Below are positions 32,292-41,039 of a stretch of DNA of 64,000 bases, in pieces. The stretch covers positions 62,001 to 126,000 of the forward strand of contig NZ_JAVIFW010000006.1 of NCBI RefSeq assembly GCF_031157275.1, written 5' to 3'. The DNA is from Streptomyces sp. LHD-70. Its GTDB lineage: Bacteria > Actinomycetota > Actinomycetes > Streptomycetales > Streptomycetaceae. The notes beneath the pieces were generated by a model that saw only the letters and a list, made by a program, of their open reading frames with translations, was not told the origin of the DNA and did not search any database. Position 1 is the stretch's first letter; every line of letters begins with the position of its first letter. The position numbers and the translations under genes are program-made.

Positions 32292-35177
32292 ATGACAGAG
32301 ACGGCGAGCGGCCCGGCACGAGGTTCCCGTTCCAAGGGTTCCAAGAGCAAGGGTCTGCGCATCGAGCGCATTCACACCACTCCGGGCGTGCACCCGTATG
32401 ACGAGGTGGAGTGGGAGCGTCGTGACGTCGTCATGACCAACTGGCGCGACGGCTCGGTCAATTTCGAGCAGCGTGGCGTCGAGTTCCCCGACTTCTGGTC
32501 GGTGAACGCGGTCAACATCGTCACCAGCAAGTACTTCCGCGGGGCCGTCGGCACTCCGCAGCGCGAGACCGGTCTGAAGCAGCTGATCGACCGGATCGTG
32601 AAGACGTACCGCAAGGCCGGCGAGGAGCACAGCTACTTCGCCTCTCCCGCGGACGCCGAGATCTTCGAGCACGAGCTGGCCTACGCCCTCCTGCACCAGA
32701 TCTTCAGCTTCAACTCCCCGGTGTGGTTCAACGTCGGCACGCCGCAGCCGCAGCAGGTCTCCGCCTGCTTCATCCTCTCCGTCGACGACTCCATGGAGTC
32801 GATCCTGGAGTGGTACAAGGAAGAGGGAATGATCTTCAAGGGCGGCTCCGGCGCCGGCCTGAACCTCTCCCGGATCCGCTCCTCCAAGGAGCTGCTCTCC
32901 TCCGGCGGCAACGCCTCGGGTCCCGTCTCCTTCATGCGCGGTGCCGACGCCTCCGCAGGAACGATCAAGTCCGGTGGCGCCACGCGCCGCGCGGCCAAGA
33001 TGGTCATCCTCGACGTCGACCACCCCGACATCGAGTCCTTCATCGAGACCAAGGTGAAGGAGGAGGAGAAGATCCGCGCCCTGCGTGACGCGGGCTTCGA
33101 CATGGACCTGGGCGGCGACGACATCACGTCCGTCCAGTACCAGAACGCCAACAACTCGGTCCGCGTGAACGACGAGTTCATGAAGGCCGTGGAGGCCGGC
33201 GGCAACTTCGGCCTGCGCTCCCGTATGAGCGGTGACGTCATCGAAGAGGTCGAGGCCAAGTCCCTCTTCCGCAAGATGGCCGAGGCCGCCTGGGCCTGCG
33301 CCGACCCCGGCATCCAGTACGACGACACCATCAACGCCTGGCACACCTGCCCGGAGTCCGGCCGCATCAACGGCTCGAACCCGTGCAGTGAGTACATGCA
33401 CCTGGACAACACCTCGTGCAACCTCGCCTCGCTGAACCTGATGAAGTTCCTCAAGGACGACGGCGAGGGCAACCAGTCCTTCCAGTCCGAGCAGTTCGCC
33501 AAGGTCGTCGAGCTGGTCATCACCGCGATGGACATCTCCATCTGCTTCGCGGACTTCCCGACCCAGAAGATCGGCGAGAACACCCGCGCGTTCCGCCAGC
33601 TCGGCATCGGCTACGCCAACCTCGGCGCCCTGCTGATGGCGACCGGCCACGCCTACGACTCCGACGGCGGCCGTGCGCTCGCCGGCGCCATCACCTCCCT
33701 GATGACGGGCACGTCGTACAAGCGCTCCGCCGAACTCGCCGCCGTGGTCGGCCCGTACGACGGCTATGCGAAGAACGCGACGCCGCACAAGCGCGTCATG
33801 AAGCAGCACGCCGACGCCAACGCCAAGGCCGTCCGCATGGACGACCTGGACACCCCGGTCTGGGCCGCCGCCACGGAGGCCTGGCAGGACGTCGTCCGCC
33901 TCGGTGAGAAGAACGGGTTCCGCAACTCGCAGGCCTCGGTCATCGCCCCGACCGGCACCATCGGTCTCGCGATGTCCTGCGACACCACGGGACTTGAGCC
34001 CGACCTCGCGCTGGTCAAGTTCAAGAAGCTCGTCGGCGGCGGTTCGATGCAGATCGTCAACGGCACCGTGCCGCAGGCGCTGCGCCGCCTCGGCTACCAG
34101 CCGGAGCAGGTCGAGGCGATCGTCGCCCACATCGCCGACCACGGCAATGTGATCGACGCCCCGGCCCTGAAGACCGAGCACTACGAGGTCTTCGACTGCG
34201 CCATGGGTGAGCGTTCCATCTCCGCGATGGGTCACGTCCGCATGATGGCCGCGATCCAGCCGTGGATCTCCGGCGCCCTCTCCAAGACGGTCAACCTGCC
34301 GGAGACGGCGACCGTCGAGGACGTCGAAGAGGTCTACTTCGAGGCCTGGAAGATGGGCGTCAAGGCGCTCGCCATCTACCGCGACAACTGCAAGGTCGGC
34401 CAGCCCCTCTCCGCGAAGAAGAAGGAGCAGGAGAAGGCCGAGGTGACCGAGAAGACCGAGGCGACGATCCGCGAGGCCGTCGAGAAGGTCGTCGAGTACC
34501 GCCCGGTCCGCAAGCGTCTCCCGAAGGGCCGTCCCGGCATCACCACCTCCTTCACGGTGGGTGGCGCCGAGGGCTACATGACCGCCAACTCCTACCCGGA
34601 CGACGGTCTCGGCGAGGTCTTCCTGAAGATGTCCAAGCAGGGCTCCACCCTCGCGGGCATGATGGACGCCTTCTCCATCGCCGTCTCCGTGGGTCTGCAG
34701 TACGGCGTTCCGCTGGAGACGTACGTCTCGAAGTTCACCAACATGCGCTTCGAGCCGGCCGGCATGACGGACGACCCGGACGTGCGGATGGCGCAGTCGA
34801 TCGTCGACTACATCTTCCGCCGCCTGGCGCTCGACTTCCTGCCCTTCGAGACCCGCTCCGCGCTCGGCATCCACTCCGCCGAGGAGCGTCAGCGTCACCT
34901 GGAGACCGGTTCGTACGAGCAGTCCGCCGACGAGGACGAGCTGGACGTCGAGTCCCTGGCCCAGTCCGCCCCGCGGGCCCAGGAGTTGCTGAAGGCGGTG
35001 ACCGCGCAGTCCGAGGCGGTGGCCCCCAAGGAGGCGCACACCTCCGCGGAGCTCGTCGAGATGCAGCTGGGCATCCAGGCCGACGCCCCGCTCTGCTTCT
35101 CCTGCGGTACGAAGATGCAGCGGGCAGGCTCCTGCTACATCTGCGAGGGCTGCGGCTCGACCAGCGGCTGCAGCTGA
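32292..35177 (+). CDS. nrdJ: adenosylcobalamin-dependent (class II) ribonucleotide reductase NrdJ
   Basis: Reduces ribonucleotides to deoxyribonucleotides using coenzyme B12, 961 aa. A basic lead (SRSKGSKSKG) precedes the barrel. Typical motifs: FNVGTPQPQQVSACFIL (first active-site cysteine), GGSGAGLNLSRIRSS, NPCSEYMHLDNTSCNLASLN (radical and substrate residues) and PTGTIGLAMSCDTTGLEP. The C-terminal cysteine cluster CFSCGTKMQRAGSC...CEGCGSTSGCS supplies redox or zinc ligands for active-site re-reduction. The ATG at 32292 follows AGGGAGG. It is co-oriented with nrdR. Streptomyces also carry an oxygen-dependent class I enzyme elsewhere. Confidence 0.97.
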   Translation: MTETASGPARGSRSKGSKSKGLRIERIHTTPGVHPYDEVEWERRDVVMTNWRDGSVNFEQRGVEFPDFWSVNAVNIVTSKYFRGAVGTPQRETGLKQLIDRIVKTYRKAGEEHSYFASPADAEIFEHELAYALLHQIFSFNSPVWFNVGTPQPQQVSACFILSVDDSMESILEWYKEEGMIFKGGSGAGLNLSRIRSSKELLSSGGNASGPVSFMRGADASAGTIKSGGATRRAAKMVILDVDHPDIESFIETKVKEEEKIRALRDAGFDMDLGGDDITSVQYQNANNSVRVNDEFMKAVEAGGNFGLRSRMSGDVIEEVEAKSLFRKMAEAAWACADPGIQYDDTINAWHTCPESGRINGSNPCSEYMHLDNTSCNLASLNLMKFLKDDGEGNQSFQSEQFAKVVELVITAMDISICFADFPTQKIGENTRAFRQLGIGYANLGALLMATGHAYDSDGGRALAGAITSLMTGTSYKRSAELAAVVGPYDGYAKNATPHKRVMKQHADANAKAVRMDDLDTPVWAAATEAWQDVVRLGEKNGFRNSQASVIAPTGTIGLAMSCDTTGLEPDLALVKFKKLVGGGSMQIVNGTVPQALRRLGYQPEQVEAIVAHIADHGNVIDAPALKTEHYEVFDCAMGERSISAMGHVRMMAAIQPWISGALSKTVNLPETATVEDVEEVYFEAWKMGVKALAIYRDNCKVGQPLSAKKKEQEKAEVTEKTEATIREAVEKVVEYRPVRKRLPKGRPGITTSFTVGGAEGYMTANSYPDDGLGEVFLKMSKQGSTLAGMMDAFSIAVSVGLQYGVPLETYVSKFTNMRFEPAGMTDDPDVRMAQSIVDYIFRRLALDFLPFETRSALGIHSAEERQRHLETGSYEQSADEDELDVESLAQSAPRAQELLKAVTAQSEAVAPKEAHTSAELVEMQLGIQADAPLCFSCGTKMQRAGSCYICEGCGSTSGCS

Positions 35178-35232
35178 GCGACTGAGCGACGGACCGGCTG
35201 AGCGACTGATTCGCTGAGCGACGGACCAGCTC
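35173..35232. repeat. short CTGAGCGAC direct repeats after nrdJ
   Basis: Four copies of CTGAGCGAC, two followed by GGACC, lie immediately after the nrdJ stop, in two related 25-35 bp blocks. They lie between convergent nrdJ and the TerD gene; no terminator-like hairpin is clear. Confidence 0.5.
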
Positions 35233-35307
35233 AGGAGTTGACGTCCCAGGGGCGGTGGACCGGATTCCGGTTCGCCGCCCCTCGGCGTTGCGTGGTCGCC
35301 GGTGGGA

Positions 35308-35835
35308 TCAGGTCAGCGCGCTCAACTGGGCCGTGAACGACGTGGGATCGGCGTCGAAGCCGCGGATCGTGCTGCGGAACTCCCAGGCGCCGGTCTCGTC
35401 CCGGGTGAACTCGGCGAGCGTGGAAGCCGTACCGCCCGCGGCCTCGCCGAGGTCGCTCGTCGCCAACTCCGTGTATCCCTCGGCGATGCGCACGCCCGTG
35501 TTGGTGATGTCGCCGAAGGTCTTCCGGCCGTCGTTCTGCTGTATCACCACACCGACCACGACCCGGGTGTACGTGTCCGCCAGGCGGTCGAACTCCAGGG
35601 TCATGACCTCGTCGTAGCCGAAGCCCTGGCCCGTGCGGCTGTCGCGGTTGAGGGTGATCGTGCCGTCCGGGGAGCGGCTGCCGAAGTGCACCACGTACTC
35701 CGGATCGGCGTAACCGGCGCCCGTCGTGTACGTCGCCGCGACGAGGTCCAGGTCGTGCTCCGGCTCTCCCATCGGGCTCGGGTCCCACCTCAGGGCCACC
35801 TCGACCTTGCCGAGGCCCTTCTTCACGCTGCTCAC
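35308..35835 (-). CDS. TerD-family stress protein
   Basis: Single TerD domain, 175 aa, a calcium-binding beta-sandwich related to tellurite-resistance and stress proteins. Recognisable features are VEVALRWDPSP, the acidic pair HDLDLVAATY (calcium-site type), VVHFGSRSPDGTITLNRDSRTG and VVVGVVIQQNDGRKTFGDI. The usual DIDLSC-type motif is only partly kept. The ATG at 35835 follows GGAGGGGGAG. It diverges from the DUF4937-like gene and converges on nrdJ. Streptomyces have many TerD paralogues. Nothing here shows which stress it serves, and no other ter gene is adjacent. Confidence 0.88.
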   Translation of the reverse strand: MSSVKKGLGKVEVALRWDPSPMGEPEHDLDLVAATYTTGAGYADPEYVVHFGSRSPDGTITLNRDSRTGQGFGYDEVMTLEFDRLADTYTRVVVGVVIQQNDGRKTFGDITNTGVRIAEGYTELATSDLGEAAGGTASTLAEFTRDETGAWEFRSTIRGFDADPTSFTAQLSALT

Positions 35836-35980
35836 TGGACTCCCCCTCCTGGACGGCGAGTTGATGTTCCCTCACATGGCCATGTGCGATGAGACACGTT
35901 ACGGCCTGCCACTGACAAGCGGGCGATCGGTTGTCCACAGGCAGTGACCGTCGGCACGCTCTGCGGCATAGGATGGCGCG

Positions 35981-36586
35981 GTGCTGGTCAAGTGGATTCG
36001 CTGCACCGTGGTGGACCGCCGGGGGTTCGAGCGGGGGCAGCGAAAGTGGGCGGGGCTTCTGGGAGAGCCGGGGTTTCGAGGACAGGGCGGTGGTTGGAGC
36101 CGTCGGCGGCCGGACACCGTGCACGTCATATCGTTCTGGGAGAGCCGCGCGTTCTACGACTCCTTCATGGCCCGCTCGCACAACCGGCTGCACGCCTCCC
36201 AGGCCGGTACGTACAAAGACCTGCAGGTCAAGCTCTTCGACCACCGGTTCGACGTGAAGACGGGCTTCGAACCGCACTTCACCGATGCCGACGTGGTGCG
36301 GCTCGCGCACTGCAAGGTGCGGGCGGACCGCGTCGACCACTTCGCGCTCGTACAGGAGAAGATCTGGAACCCGGCGATGGCCGGTTCCCCCGGCATGGTG
36401 CGGGGCCTCTTCGGTGAGGCGCCGGAGAACGAGTTCCTGGTGCTCTCCATGTGGCAGTCGACCGCCGAGTACGGCAAGTACCAGGTCGAGCGGGTGGAGC
36501 GGCTCACCCTGCGGGCGCAGACCGAGGCCGATGTGGCGGCGCTGAACGGGGACGTGGTGCAGCTCGAACCCTCGTGGATCGTCTGA
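35981..36586 (+). CDS. DUF4937/YdbC-like dimeric alpha-beta barrel protein
   Basis: Conserved hypothetical protein, 201 aa, apparently two ferredoxin-like alpha-beta repeats. The first begins MLVKWIRCTVVDRRGFERGQ and contains HVISFWESRAFYDSFM; the second begins LAHCKVRADRVDHFALVQEK and contains FLVLSMWQSTAEYGKYQ. Both keep the W-x-S pattern seen in antibiotic-biosynthesis-monooxygenase-fold and DUF4937 proteins. No catalytic residues can be assigned. The GTG at 35981 is the start. The histidine-phosphatase gene follows after 37 bp in the same direction, so the two may be co-transcribed. Confidence 0.7.
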   Translation: MLVKWIRCTVVDRRGFERGQRKWAGLLGEPGFRGQGGGWSRRRPDTVHVISFWESRAFYDSFMARSHNRLHASQAGTYKDLQVKLFDHRFDVKTGFEPHFTDADVVRLAHCKVRADRVDHFALVQEKIWNPAMAGSPGMVRGLFGEAPENEFLVLSMWQSTAEYGKYQVERVERLTLRAQTEADVAALNGDVVQLEPSWIV

Positions 36587-36623
36587 ACGACCGTGGATCG
36601 GCTGGACGACCTAGGGTTTCCGC

Positions 36624-37283
36624 ATGGCACGTCCTCGGCGCATCGTCCTCGTCCGGCACGGAGAGTCGGAAGGCAATGCCGACGACACCGTCTATGAGCG
36701 CGAGCCCGACCACGCCCTGCGCCTCACCGACACCGGCCGGCGCCAGGCCGAGGCCACCGGCGCCCACCTGCGGGAACTCTTCGGCCAGGAGCGCGTCAGC
36801 GTGTACGTCTCGCCGTACCGCCGCACGCTGGAGACCCTGCGCGTCTTCGATCTCGACCCCGCCCTGATCCGTGTGCGGGAAGAGTCGCGGCTGCGTGAGC
36901 AGGACTGGGGCAACTGGCAGGACCGCGAAGACGTACGCCTGCAGAAGGCCTACCGCGACGCCTACGGGCACTTCTTCTACCGCTTCGCGCAGGGTGAGTC
37001 CGGGGCCGATGTGTACGACCGGGTCGGCGCGTTCCTGGAGAGCCTGTACCGCAGCTTCGAGGCGCCGGACCACCCGCCGAACGTTCTCCTCGTCACCCAC
37101 GGGCTGACCATGCGGCTGTTCTGCATGCGCTGGTTCCACTGGTCGGTCGCCGAGTTCGAGTGCCTGTCCAACCCCGGAAACGCCGAGGTCCGCTCCCTGA
37201 TTCTCGGCGCAGACGGGCGCTACACCCTGGACCGGCCGTTCGTACGGTGGCGGGAGCCGGAGACGTACGACCAGATCCGGTAG
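36624..37283 (+). CDS. histidine phosphatase (phosphoglycerate mutase superfamily)
   Basis: Branch-1 histidine phosphatase, 219 aa. The catalytic His12 lies in LVRHGESEGN. The Arg of SPYRRTLET, Glu of REQDWGNW and second His of LLVTHGLTMR complete the phosphate pocket. Length fits a simple phosphatase rather than true dPGM. The physiological substrate cannot be told from the sequence; broad phosphatase or small-metabolite roles are common in the family. The ATG at 36624 lies 37 bp after the DUF4937-like gene. The ECF41-type promoter for the next operon begins 30 bp after its stop. Confidence 0.88.
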   Translation: MARPRRIVLVRHGESEGNADDTVYEREPDHALRLTDTGRRQAEATGAHLRELFGQERVSVYVSPYRRTLETLRVFDLDPALIRVREESRLREQDWGNWQDREDVRLQKAYRDAYGHFFYRFAQGESGADVYDRVGAFLESLYRSFEAPDHPPNVLLVTHGLTMRLFCMRWFHWSVAEFECLSNPGNAEVRSLILGADGRYTLDRPFVRWREPETYDQIR

Positions 37284-37312
37284 CCAACCGTCCCCTGCCG
37301 GGTCGGCGGGGC

Positions 37313-37339
37313 TGTCACAGCTCGCGGGCGGCCGGTGTC
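37313..37339 (+). promoter_or_regulatory. ECF41-type sigma promoter upstream of the oxidoreductase-sigma operon
   Basis: TGTCACA (37313-37319), a 16-bp spacer, then TGTC (37336-37339). The published ECF41 consensus as I recall it is TGTCACA-N16-CGTC, so only one base differs. It lies 59 bp upstream of the oxidoreductase start, as expected for autoregulation by the linked ECF41 sigma factor. Confidence 0.75.
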
Positions 37340-37397
37340 TTGAGGTCGAACCCCCTGGGAACTGCGCCCGGGGCCGGACCTAGGGAACGGAGGAGCC

Positions 37398-38609
37398 ATG
37401 GCTCGGAACACCGGTACGGCGGCGACGACCGATGTGGTCGTGATCGGTGGCGGCTACGCGGGCGTGATGGCCGCCAACCGCCTCACCCAGCGCGGCGATG
37501 TGTCCGTGACGCTGATCAACCCGCGCCCGGACTTCGTCGACCGGATCCGTCTGCACCAGCTGGTCGGCGGAACCCACGACGCGGTCGTCGACTACCGCAG
37601 GCTCCTGGCCGGGCGCGTACGCCTGGTCGTCGACACCGTCACGCGCATCGATGCGCCCGCGCGCAGCCTGACCCTGGCGAGCGGCGGCACCCTCGACTAC
37701 GACCACCTGATCTACGCGGTGGGCAGCGGCAGCGCCGAGCCCGATGTGCCCGGAGCTGCCGCGTACGCCTACCCGATCGCCACGCTGGAGGAAGCACAGC
37801 GGCTGCGGCCGGTCGTCGAGGCCGCGCCGATGGCGGCCCCGGTGACGGTGGTCGGCGCCGGTCCGACCGGCATCGAGACCGCCGCGGAGCTGGCCGAGGA
37901 GGGGCGGACGGTGACGCTGGTCTGCGGCGGGGAGCTCGGGCCGTATCTGCATCCGCGGGGGCGGCGCTCGGTGGCCGGGCGGCTTGCCGCGCTCGGCGTG
38001 ACGGTTGTCGACGGACCCGAGACGAACGTGACGGCCGTGACCGCCGATTCCGTACGCCTCGCCGACGGCCGTGAACTGCCGAGCGAAGTCACCGTCTGGA
38101 CCGCCGGATTCGGCGTGCCGGAGCTGGCGCGCCGCAGCGGACTGAGCACCGACGAGCTGGGCCGCCTGCGCACGGACGAGACGCTGACCAGCGTGGATGA
38201 CGTACGCATCGTCGCGACCGGGGATGCCGCGGCGCCCTCGGACCTGCCGTACCGGATGAGCTGCCAGGCCGCCGTCCAGCTCGGCCCGCAGGCCGCAGAG
38301 ACCGTGCTGCGCCGGATCGCGGGGGAGCGGCCGCGGGCGGTCGAGGTCGCGTTCGTCAGCCAGTGCGTGAGCCTGGGCCGGCGCGCCGGGATCTTCCAGA
38401 CCGCGTCGAAGAACGACATCGCCAGGCCGTACTACTTCGCCGGCCGGCCGGGCGCGAAGATCAAGGAGTTCATCTGCCGGGGCATCGTCTGGCAACTGCG
38501 CTTCGAGGCACGGCGTCCCGGCGCGGTCGACTGGTGGATGAAGGACCGCAATCGGGGAGCGGCCGTGGCTGAATCCGGCCGGCGAGGCGAGACCTCGGCC
38601 GTGCGGTGA
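37398..38609 (+). CDS. NAD(P)/FAD-dependent oxidoreductase (NDH-2-like), ECF41 target
   Basis: Flavin-dependent pyridine-nucleotide oxidoreductase, 403 aa. The FAD-binding Rossmann motif is VVVIGGGYAGVMAANRL (residues about 10-26). The second dinucleotide motif VVGAGPTGIETAAELAEEG (about 149-167) binds NAD(P)H. VRIVATGDAAAP is the C-terminal FAD motif. The pattern resembles type II NADH dehydrogenases and AIF-like proteins. The protein has no obvious membrane anchor. It is followed after 63 bp by an ECF41 sigma factor gene and preceded by an ECF41-type promoter. ECF41 genes are typically linked to carboxymuconolactone decarboxylase, oxidoreductase or epimerase genes, and this is the oxidoreductase version. 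Confidence 0.9.
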   Translation: MARNTGTAATTDVVVIGGGYAGVMAANRLTQRGDVSVTLINPRPDFVDRIRLHQLVGGTHDAVVDYRRLLAGRVRLVVDTVTRIDAPARSLTLASGGTLDYDHLIYAVGSGSAEPDVPGAAAYAYPIATLEEAQRLRPVVEAAPMAAPVTVVGAGPTGIETAAELAEEGRTVTLVCGGELGPYLHPRGRRSVAGRLAALGVTVVDGPETNVTAVTADSVRLADGRELPSEVTVWTAGFGVPELARRSGLSTDELGRLRTDETLTSVDDVRIVATGDAAAPSDLPYRMSCQAAVQLGPQAAETVLRRIAGERPRAVEVAFVSQCVSLGRRAGIFQTASKNDIARPYYFAGRPGAKIKEFICRGIVWQLRFEARRPGAVDWWMKDRNRGAAVAESGRRGETSAVR

Positions 38610-38672
38610 CGGGGAGGGACGGAAGAGGATGGGGTCGCGGGTCGCGGGACGCGCACGAGTACCGGGAGAGGC

Positions 38673-39665
38673 ATGAGTACCGGTAGAGACATCAACGACC
38701 AGGCCGTTGACGACGGGGCGGGCGAGCCCTTCGACGAAGCGACCGAGGCCTTCGACGAAGCCACCCAGCCCTACGACGAAGCCACCGAGGCCTTCGTGGC
38801 CCACCGGAACCTGCTCTTCACCGTCGCCTACGAGATGCTCGGCTCGGCCGCCGACGCCGAGGACGTGCTCCAGGAGACCTGGCTGCGCTGGGTCAAGGTG
38901 GACCTGCGGCAGGTCCGCGACCAGCGCGCCTACCTGGTCCGCACGACCACCCGGCAGGCCCTCAACCGGCTGCGCACGCTCAAGCGCCGCAAGGAGTCGT
39001 ACGTCGGGCCCTGGCTGCCCGAGCCGATGCTCACCGCGCCCGACGTGGCCGAGGACGCGCTGCTGGCGGAGAGCGTGTCGATGGCCCTGATGCTCGTCCT
39101 GGAAACGCTCTCGCCGACCGAACGGGCCGTCTTCGTCCTCCGGGAGGCCTTCGACCTTGGCTACGACGAGATCGCGGACGCCGTCGACAAGAGCCCCGCC
39201 GCCGTACGACAGATCGCCCACCGGGCGCGCAAGCACGTGGACGCGCGCCGTCCGCGCCAGACGGTGTCGGCCGACGAGACGCGGGCCGCGCTGGCTTCCT
39301 TCCGGAGCGTGCTCGAGACCGGTGACCTGCAGGGACTCATGGACGTGCTCGCGCCGGAAGTCGTCCTCGTCAGCGACGGCGGCGGCATCAGGCAGGCGGC
39401 GCCGCGGCCGATCAACGGCTCCGACAAGGTGGCCCGCTTCATGATCGGCGGACTCGGCAAGAACCAGCTCCCGATCACCCTGACCCCGACCGTGGTCAAC
39501 GGAAACCCGGCCCTCGTCGTCCATCTCGACGGCGAGCTGGACGGCGTCATGGCGGTGGCTGTCGAAGGCGGGCGCATCAGCGGCCTGTACTACGTCCGCA
39601 ACCCGGAGAAGCTGTCCCGGGTGGAGTCGGAGACGGTGCTCACGCGGGAGGGGCTGGGGCGGTGA
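38673..39665 (+). CDS. ECF41-family RNA polymerase sigma factor with SnoaL-like C-terminal domain
   Basis: ECF sigma factor, 330 aa. Region 2 (AYEMLGSAADAEDVLQETWLRW) and region 4 (LSPTERAVFVLREAFDLGYDEIA) are typical. The ECF41 signature WLPEP lies in the linker. A 130-residue SnoaL-like extension carries DGGG (VLVSDGGGIRQAA) and the late NPEK motif (VRNPEKLS). In studied ECF41 factors the extension modulates activity in place of an anti-sigma factor. The head is unusual: FDEATEA-like heptapeptides are repeated three times (residues about 20-40). The ATG at 38673 has GGGAGAGG upstream. It is in one operon with the oxidoreductase. Confidence 0.93.
   Translation: MSTGRDINDQAVDDGAGEPFDEATEAFDEATQPYDEATEAFVAHRNLLFTVAYEMLGSAADAEDVLQETWLRWVKVDLRQVRDQRAYLVRTTTRQALNRLRTLKRRKESYVGPWLPEPMLTAPDVAEDALLAESVSMALMLVLETLSPTERAVFVLREAFDLGYDEIADAVDKSPAAVRQIAHRARKHVDARRPRQTVSADETRAALASFRSVLETGDLQGLMDVLAPEVVLVSDGGGIRQAAPRPINGSDKVARFMIGGLGKNQLPITLTPTVVNGNPALVVHLDGELDGVMAVAVEGGRISGLYYVRNPEKLSRVESETVLTREGLGR
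38730..38792 (+). repeat. in-frame 21-bp tandem triplication at the 5' end of the ECF41 gene
   Basis: Three 21-bp units (38730, 38751, 38772) encode FDEATEA, FDEATQP and YDEATEA, just before sigma region 2. The frame stays open. Confidence 0.8.
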
Positions 39666-39685
39666 TCGCCGCTGATCGTCGAGGC

Positions 39686-39781
39686 CGAAATCCGGCGGCG
39701 TGGTGCTGGACCTTGAGGCCGGAATCCGGCGGGGTGGTGACGGGCCCTGAGACTGGAATCCGGCCGCGTGGTGCTGGACCG
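39686..39781. repeat. 34-bp intergenic tandem repeat
   Basis: Three copies with AATCCGGC anchors at 39689, 39723 and 39757, exact 34-bp period, each with GTGGTG(C/A)(T/C)GG. It lies between the ECF41 gene and the ADP-ribosylglycohydrolase gene. Confidence 0.75.
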
Positions 39782-39809
39782 GGGGTCGCCGCATTAGAGT
39801 GGCAGAGCC

Positions 39810-40715
39810 ATGATCGCTGACTCCTCTTCCCAGCAGCGCCTGGAGCGCGCACTCGCCGCCCTGCGCGGACTCGCGGTGGGGGACGCCCTCGGCTCCCAGT
39901 TCTTCGTCCCCGCGAACTACCCGCTCCTCAAGCGTCGAGAAGTGCCGCAAGGAACCTGGCAGTGGACCGACGACACCGAGATGGCCTGCTCCGTGCTCGC
40001 CGTCCTGGTGGCGCACGGGCGCATCGATCAGGACGCGCTCGCCGAGTCCTTCGCCGAGCACCACGACTTCGACCGCGGCTACGGGCCCGCCGTGAACCGG
40101 CTGCTCCGCCTCATCCGCGAGGGCGGCGACTGGCGCGAGCTCGCGTCGGCACTGTTCAAGGGCCAGGGCTCGTGGGGCAACGGCGCGGCCATGCGGATCG
40201 CGCCCCTCGGTGCCTGGTACGCCGACGATCCCGAACAGGCCACGCACCAGGCGGAGATCTCCGCCTACCCGACGCACCAGCACCGGGAAGCCGTCGTCGG
40301 CGCGATGGCGGTCGCCGCGGCCGCGGCGCTCGCCGCCGACCCCGCCGGGCCGCCCTCGCCCGCGGCCCTGCTCGACGGCGTCGTCGCGCTCGTACCGCGC
40401 AGTGCGGTGGGCGCGGGCCTGCGGCGGGCCCGGGACATGCTCGACTACAGCGACGCCACCACCGTGGCCGCAGTCCTCGGCTGCGGCCGTCGCACCACCG
40501 CCCACGACACCGTGCCGTTCGCGCTCTGGTCGGCGGCCCGCTCCCTCGGAGACTTCGAGCGGGCCTTCTGGACCACGGCGCAGGTCGGCGGCGACATGGA
40601 CACGACCTGCGCGATCGTCGGCGGGGTCGTGGCGTCCGGCGCCAAGACGGCGCCTCCGCAGTCTTGGCTGGAGCAAACCGAGGCACTTCCTTCCTGGGTT
40701 CCTGTTTCAGGCTGA
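39810..40715 (+). CDS. ADP-ribosylglycohydrolase family protein
   Basis: DraG/ARH-type hydrolase, 301 aa, expected to remove ADP-ribose from proteins or small molecules with two magnesium ions. Metal motifs: WTDDTEM (Asp54, Asp55) near the N-terminus and GGDMDTTCAIVGG near residue 258, the usual ARH pair. GSWGNGAAMRIAPLG and AYPTHQHREAV are further family signatures. The start is the ATG at 39810. It follows the ECF41 gene after a 144-bp repeat-containing gap and is probably a separate unit. The target of de-ADP-ribosylation is unknown, and no ADP-ribosyltransferase is nearby. Confidence 0.93.
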   Translation: MIADSSSQQRLERALAALRGLAVGDALGSQFFVPANYPLLKRREVPQGTWQWTDDTEMACSVLAVLVAHGRIDQDALAESFAEHHDFDRGYGPAVNRLLRLIREGGDWRELASALFKGQGSWGNGAAMRIAPLGAWYADDPEQATHQAEISAYPTHQHREAVVGAMAVAAAAALAADPAGPPSPAALLDGVVALVPRSAVGAGLRRARDMLDYSDATTVAAVLGCGRRTTAHDTVPFALWSAARSLGDFERAFWTTAQVGGDMDTTCAIVGGVVASGAKTAPPQSWLEQTEALPSWVPVSG

Positions 40716-41039
40716 GGCTGGTTTCGGGGTGCGAGCGGGGTTGTGGCCGACGTGCGCCTCGTCTCCTCGTTTCCTCGTTTCCTTGTTCTCCAGGGTGTTT
40801 GCCCGTCTGCCCGTCGTAGAGGCGTACTCGATTGCCGGTGATGATCGGCCCCTTGTTGACCCCTCGGTGTCTGATGACTCCTCGCGGCGTAGCATTGCTA
40901 ATGCAATGTCCGGGCTCGGTTGGAGCCCATGATTCCCACGCCTCGGACGCTCGATCGCCTGCTCGCAGGAAATCGATCTCCCTGTTCCGGGAACCGGGGT
41001 GTCGCACCGCCCACCAGGCGGCGTAACCTGTCTGGCGCC
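40716..41039. other. 324-bp intergenic region before rnhB
   Basis: No convincing gene. It contains a TC-rich stretch (GTCTCCTCGTTTCCTCGTTT), the perfect dyad CATTGC-TAAT-GCAATG at 40893-40908, and a GTAACCT-like possible -10 close to the rnhB start, suggesting a very short leader. Confidence 0.5.
40893..40908. promoter_or_regulatory. perfect palindrome CATTGC-TAAT-GCAATG
   Basis: Six-base arms with a four-base centre. An overlapping dyad GCATT-GCT-AATGC shares it. It is notable in a 72% GC genome. It lies 132 bp upstream of rnhB; the binding protein is unknown. Confidence 0.5.

Noticed and set aside
40716..41039. Extra N-terminal extension of rnhB from 40920
   Set aside because: The added 40 residues lack RNase HII similarity, and the region carries a palindrome typical of control DNA.
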